Shown here in pieces: positions 59,266 to 64,000 of a DNA stretch of 64,000 bases. The stretch is from NCBI GenBank assembly GCA_013339765.2, contig CM023454.1:38522950-38586949 (forward strand). The letters run 5' to 3'. Numbering within the stretch: position 1 is the first letter of the stretch; the number at the start of each line of letters is the position of its first letter. This DNA is from Haemaphysalis longicornis (taxonomy: Eukaryota; Arthropoda; Arachnida; Ixodida; Ixodidae). The notes beneath the pieces were generated by a model. It searched no databases. It was not told where the DNA came from and was given only the letters and a program-made list of their open reading frames with translations. The translations under genes and the position numbers were made by a program.

Positions 59266-59317
59266 ATGTGGGCTAAGACACATAGCACCAATTCTGAGCG
59301 TAGCATAGCATAGCATT

Positions 59318-60384
59318 TGCATAGCACGAATTCTGAGCGATCTTTTCTTACCCAGCTAGATAATCTGCTGCATGTTCAACTACAGAGTTCAAGTGTAACC
59401 AGAATCTTCCGATATGTAGGTGATTTTATAGTAATTCCTAATACTGACGAGGTGGGTCTCGACCCGTTAATGTTTCAGGTTTTACACCAGTTTCGTGAAT
59501 GTTTTAAGCCTCTTGTTTTAACATTTGAATTACCAGTGGGAAAAACAATCAGGTTTTTAGACCTCAAGCTTCGGTTTTCGCCAAATCACATCTGCTGGGC
59601 GTTTCATCCACGCGCCAGCAAGCCACTGCTTCCGTTTCAGTCATCCCATTCCAAACTGGTAAAAAGGTCGATAGTAACCACGTGCACAAAAAACGCCTTA
59701 TACAAATCATGTATTCACTGTATGCCTGACAGTTTTATTAGGCTGATGGACAGACTTCAGATAACGGGGTACCCGAAACAGTTGCTATCAACCGTAGCGG
59801 AAGCGTTTCTACAAAAATAAAAAAGAAACACGCAGGACAGCCTACCAGTATCAGATCAAAACAGAAGCAAAAAGATAACTGTGATTCCCTACTTGCATCG
59901 AATTGCACATAACTTGAAAAAAATAGGCAAACGCGCTAACGTGGAAGCTGCATTTTCCGCCCCAAATAAATTGTCGGGCATGTGCTCAAGAGTCAACAAA
60001 AAAGCAAGAACCATGCAGTCTTGCTCAACAAAGCATAAAAATCGGTTTGTAGACTGCATAGAAGGTGTAGTATATTCAGTTCCGCTGTCCCGTGGTAAAC
60101 AATATATAGGGAAAACAAGAAGGTGCTTAAATTAAAGGCTGAAAGAGCACCACTACAAAGTAACCAAGGCAATCAGTGGCCATCTGGGCCTCCACTGTAG
60201 GGACTGTAGCGTTAGCGGATACAGCTCTATTTTTTCTGAAACAAAGGTCATAGCAAAAAATAAGCATAAAACCACCAGAGAAATAATTGAGGATGCCGAA
60301 ATCGCCCGCCTAAAAGATAAATGCGTAAGCATGCCCTCTCTCACCCTCTCCCAAAACGAATTTAATTTTTTGACCCCAGGTTAG
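59318..60384 (+). pseudogene. Penelope-like RT and GIY-YIG endonuclease, right copy
   Basis: Seen: a 167-codon frame (59317-59820) with FLTQLDNLLHVQLQSSSVTR, motif C changed to YVGDFIVI, FLDLKLRFSPNHICWAFHPR and PLLPFQSSHSKLVKR. After a stop and shift, a frame 59881-60135 has GVVYSVPLSRGKQYIGKT and RRCLN, then the same stop as the left copy. KEHHYKV and GHLGLHCRDCSVSGYSS follow to a terminal stop at 60384. It differs from the left copy by scattered substitutions. Confidence 0.9.
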
Positions 60385-60600
60385 TGCAGCACGTGCTTTT
60401 GTGGCGCAGAGCGAATTGGTGATGTGTGACGAGCAATGGTGATAAGAGACACTATCGTGTTAGTCTTGCTTTTCCTTGTATTTTTAACCGTGGTGGTATA
60501 AATGTGCCCGAGCGGTAAAAAATAAACTGTTGTAAGTCAGCGCTGTGCGTGTCGTCTACTTCTTCTCGTGTCGGTCAAATTTGCGCTGTTCCTCTCCTTT

Positions 60601-60613
60601 TATAAATAACTTG
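60601..60613. repeat. Target-site duplication of Penelope insertion, right
   Basis: TATAAATAACTTG; partner of 57977-57989. The host CR1/L2-like LINE resumes within it. Confidence 0.85.
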
Positions 60614-61500
60614 GCGTGCATCTAACCAGTAACTTGACATGGAATACTCACATAAACCATATCCTCGCGGCTGCTAACCGTTCACTTGGTTTCCTCAAAC
60701 ATAACCTCAGACATGCTCGAGTGTGTTTACGTGAGTTAGCATATATTACACTAATACGGTCTAAACTAGAGTACGCTTCAGCCATTTGGGACCCTCATCA
60801 GTCATATCTAATACATGACTTGGAAGCATCGCAAAACCGTGCTATCCGCTTCATCTTTTCTGATTACTCACCCTATACTAGCGTAGCAGCATTAAAAAAT
60901 CGTGCGGAACTCGAAGCCTTTTCGCATCGTCGCAGCATAACCCGCTTCACATTAGTTCATAAACTATTCTACCATCTGTCTGTTCGTAACGAATTTATCT
61001 GTGAACCCGCACCTAGTTTTCCGCGTCGGGATCATTCATGCAAAATATAACGCGTCACATGTCGTCCCATGCTTTTTTCGAATCATTTGTTCCTCGTACC
61101 GCAATTGACTGGAATAATATACCATGACACACTGTTACTGAACCGAATACCAAGAAATATACTAATGCTTTAAGCAAAAATACCAATGTATAATCTGTAT
61201 CATTTCACTGCTTCATTTCACTCACTTCGCGCGCTGTTAAATGACGTTTGTTAATATTCCGTGTAATAATACTCTGCGTAGTTCATTTCAGTTACTGTAC
61301 CAATAGCTGTTCTTATTGTTTCTACTGAACTTTTCCTATTTGTTTCCACTGAAGCGATGTGTAATATTTTTGCCTTTTTATTTCTTTTGTTTATTTGTTT
61401 TTTTTTTGTAGTTTTTTATGACACCAGTGTAACTCCCTTAAGCGTATTTAATACCCTCACAAGAGGGCCTTTAGGCTTTTTTGAAACCAATAAATAAATT

Positions 61501-63912
61501 CATAAACCCGAACGGGACGAGGGCGGCCTCGCAAGAACGCCTAAACAAACTTATACATCTAACAGAAGGGTCAAATAAAAAGGTTATAAAGTGCTTAGCA
61601 GACAAATACCTCTATACCGATACCCCAGAAGATCAGCCCGAATACACAAGTGAGCCGAACGAGGAACTAGACAGACTGATAACCACTGAAGAATTTAGAG
61701 CGGAACTAACACTTATGAAAAAAAACGGCAGCTCCTGGATGGGACTCCATTTGCTGGACAACTATTCTACCTGGATGACGACACGATCGCCCAACTCGTG
61801 GAACAGTTTAATCTGGAACATTGGGATCGCGGAATCACACCACAAAGCTGGAAGAAAGCTGAAATCAGATTTATTCCGAAACCCAACAAGGCACTAAAAC
61901 TAGAAAACCTGAAACCAATATCGCTTACCTCGTGTCTACGGAACCCGCTATTGGCAAACGCGCTATTGGCAAACACGCAATTCGGATTCCGACCCCACAT
62001 GTCCACCCAAGACATACTGTTTTGGTTGTACAAGGATCTCCTGGAAAAGTCAACCAGGGCCCAGACTACGTGCATCCTAGCTCTTGACTTAAAGGGAGCG
62101 TTTGATATTGTGCTACACAGCAGTATAATCAAGGGGCTAACGGATATTTGATGCGGGCAGAAGACTTACCGGTACATCAGAAGCTTTCTCACAACGCGAC
62201 AAGCTACTATATACCTGGGGAACATGAAATCAGAGCCGATAACACTTGGTTCCAGGGGTACTTCCGCAAGGAGCGGTTCTCTCACCCCTTCTCTTCAACT
62301 TTGCGATGAGAGACCTCCCCACTGCACTGGACAGCATTTTCGGGATTCGTCACGCCATATAAGCAGACGATATCACGGCATGGTGCAGAACAGGGAGCGA
62401 GGCAGAAGTGGAGGAGAGCATGAGGAGGGCCGCCGATGTAGTTGATGCCTATGCTAAAAGCAGGGGTCTGCAATGCGCTTCGAAGAAGTCTGCTCTACTG
62501 ATCCTAAAAAACCCCAGGAGAGGACCATGGGATACATTCGAAGTTCACATCAATGGCGAGTTGGTCCCTCGACCCAACTGTATCAGAATACTGGGACAAC
62601 ACATCCCACAAGGCATGACAAATGTTGCGACAACCAAAAAAGCTCGAGGAAGGAACAGAACAAGTCATCAGGATGATAAGAAGAATAAGAAAGAAACGCT
62701 ATGAACTTGGTGAACGGAAGGCTACACAGCTTGTACAAGCTTTTATTGTATCGTATATCATCTACGGGACGGCCTACCTCTGACTCATCAAGGGCGAGGT
62801 GGAAAAACTAAACATTCAAAGTAGAAAAGCCTACAAGACATACCTGGGGATTCTAAACTCGACATCTACCATCAAAAGTCTAGGGCTGGGCGTTCATAAC
62901 ACAGTGGAGGAACTGTGGGAAGCTCAGAAGATAGCCCAAATTACGCGGTTAAACCAAATATTGAATGGGTAGTGTCTTTTGGAGCAGTTACGTATCACCA
63001 CCCCCGGCGGGCAGCGGGAGCCACTTGAAGATCTTTTTCCAGGCATGAGAGCAAAAATTACCATCAGTCGAATACCTTGGAATATGCATCTCTTACATAC
63101 CGCCGAGAAAAGGAGAGCCAGGGCCGAGTCCCTGGGACGACTATGGCACAGCAACCGGACCACCCTATATATGGACGCCGCCGGACCTCAAAAGGGCAAG
63201 ACGGTAGCGGCAGTTACGACACCGGATGGAAGAGTTGTGAATTCGGCTACCCTAACGACAAAACTCGCCACCCAGGGGGAAGAAACAGCCGTCGCCCTGC
63301 TATCGCTTACAACTCCAGGGCAGTAATTTTAACTGATTCGCAGAAGGCCTGCAGAAACTTTATACAGGGCAATGTTTTCAAAATCACAACCAAATTCTTC
63401 GTAAATGCCTACCGGAAAATTTGCTTATCATATGAATGCCAGGACACCCTGTTTATAAGAATTATGAGGCCGCCAATGCCACAGCCCGAGTTTTTCTTAC
63501 CCCGGCTCCCTTGTACCAAGCCGAGTCCTTAGACGTGGTGATCGTAACAATCAGCGGATGTTTGAGCATATTGATACTCAACCGAAGAACATTTCCACAA
63601 CCGGACAAAAGCCTCACTAAAGAAGAAGACTACATTCTCAGGAGCTTACAGACAGACACATTACCAACACTGGCTAGACTACACTGCTGGTACCCACGTT
63701 ATATTCAAATTTTTGCCCGCATTGCCGAGAAAGGGCGGACGCGTACAACACAGTGTGGGCATGCCAGTACACACCAACAGTACACCCTCTCACAAACACG
63801 TCAACAGAGCAGTGGGAGGCCACCCTGCGAAGCGATGACCCTGCCTGCCAGCGATGCATGGTAGAGAGAGCCATAGCGACGATGGAGGCCAGTGGAGTCA
63901 CGGAATTGGGAT
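61501..63912 (+). pseudogene. LINE ORF2 3' part: reverse transcriptase and RNase H
   Basis: Seen: NKLIHLTEGSNKKVIKCLAD, then KAEIRFIPKPNKALKLENLK (61855-61915), NTQFGFRPHMSTQDILFWLY, and motif A CILALDLKGAFDIV (about 62072-62113). The PQGAVLSPLLFNFAMRDL block is in a shifted frame at about 62262-62315. Motif C reads as a stop-containing YA-DDIT at 62358. A thumb CASKKSALLILKNPRRGPWD follows. RNase H has LYMDAAGPQKGKTVAAVTT (about 63166), VILTDSQKACRNFIQGN (about 63328), the MPGH...EAANATARVF block (63436-63500), and a tail to a stop at 63912. Many stops; inactive. Confidence 0.9.
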
Positions 63913-64000
63913 AACCACCTTCTTTCCTCTCTATTCTTTTCTGTTGTATTGAATGAAGATATTTTCAATCAATCAATTAATCTCACATTATATTCGTCGG
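63913..64000 (+). other. I-clade LINE 3' UTR and tail; right edge
   Basis: T/C-rich 3' UTR ending in CAATCAATCAATTAATC at about 63969-63984, a typical short-repeat tail. The last 15 or so bases are flank. Confidence 0.7.

Larger units (their letters stand above)
57990..60600. mobile_element. Penelope-like element: 2.6-kb inverted dimer (head to head)
   Basis: Seen: the left arm 58026-59265 is the reverse complement of the right arm 59358-60600 with few differences; the spacer is 92 bp. Each arm holds RT C-terminal text and a GIY-YIG endonuclease reading outward, so 5' ends meet in the middle. The left side has about 36 extra bp (57990-58025). 13-bp target duplications flank it. Known: Penelope-like elements encode RT plus GIY-YIG and often form partial, tandem or inverted copies. 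Inferred: one integration event of a dimer, youngest layer of the nest. Confidence 0.92.
57621..61500 (+). mobile_element. CR1/L2-like LINE inserted in the I-clade LINE and itself interrupted
   Basis: Seen: it starts inside RT (SGVSQGSVLRPLLFLVYNND and IRLFADDCVLYCKI at 57670-57800, then INTWCSTWLMPLNLAK) and is cut at 57989. It resumes at 60601 with LGVHLTSNLTWNTHINHILA, a 144-codon frame (60616-61050) with LRELAYITLIRSKLEYASAI and QNRAIRFIFSDYSPYTSVAA. The 3' UTR ends near 61495 in AACCAATAAATAAATTCAT. Joining text across the gap reads in the correct order. Inferred: a 5'-truncated dead copy, middle layer of the nest. Confidence 0.9.
54151..63990 (+). mobile_element. I-clade LINE split by nested insertions
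   Basis: Seen: 5' region, ORF1 (54201-55902) and ORF2 endonuclease (56602-57620). A 3.9-kb interruption (57621-61500) follows. ORF2 then resumes at the next residues (INPNGTRAASQERLNKLIHL) and runs through RT and RNase H to a stop at 63912 and a CAATCAATCAA-type 3' tail. Known: I-clade elements with CCHC ORF1 and RNase H have this order. Inferred: once full-length, the oldest of three nested elements; all frames are broken. Confidence 0.9.

Overview
This window looks like intergenic DNA from a large, repeat-rich arthropod genome. A hard tick (Ixodida) is my best guess. The guess rests on the mix of decayed non-LTR retrotransposons (I-clade with RNase H, L2/CR1-like with a PHD-like ORF1, RTE, an L1/Tx1-like family), a BEL/Pao element, a Ty3/gypsy integrase relic and a GIY-YIG Penelope element. 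It comes from family recognition, not a database search. I found no intact host gene, no tRNA or rRNA gene, and no CRISPR array or bacterial operon. Nearly every coding signal is a broken transposon reading frame.

Layout. 0.4-3.1 kb: L1/Tx1-like LINE with an internal 99-bp repeat. 7.5-10.0 kb: decayed I-clade LINE on +. 11.8-12.6 kb: foldback element with roughly 300-bp inverted arms. 15.0-16.4 kb: 5'-truncated L2/CR1-like LINE on -. 17.9-18.4 and 27.4-27.9 kb: two arrays of a 17-18 bp GAGTTTGAGT satellite in the same orientation. Between them lies a second satellite of about 130 bp (18.9-25.3 kb), split by a nearly full-length I-clade LINE (19,038-24,377, -) with 13-bp target-site duplications, plus one inverted monomer at 26.6 kb. 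26.0-26.5 kb: CA-rich tract.

28.6-34.2 kb: two unassigned ORFs, a relic resembling Polinton/Maverick major capsid protein (-), a gypsy-type integrase relic (+) and a LINE-like 3' tail. 34.8-42.2 kb: three L2/CR1-like LINEs head to tail on +. 42.5-49.7 kb: a BEL/Pao element on - with both LTRs, primer-binding site, gag, protease, RT and integrase, its gag split by about 1.3 kb of foreign DNA carrying a GT tract. 50.3-52.6 kb: a comparatively well-preserved RTE LINE (+).

54.2-64.0 kb: a three-level nest. An I-clade LINE is split by a CR1/L2-like LINE, which is split by a 2.6-kb palindrome made of two head-to-head Penelope copies flanked by 13-bp target-site duplications. The order of insertion can be read directly from the interruptions. 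Stretches not named above hold no feature I can support.
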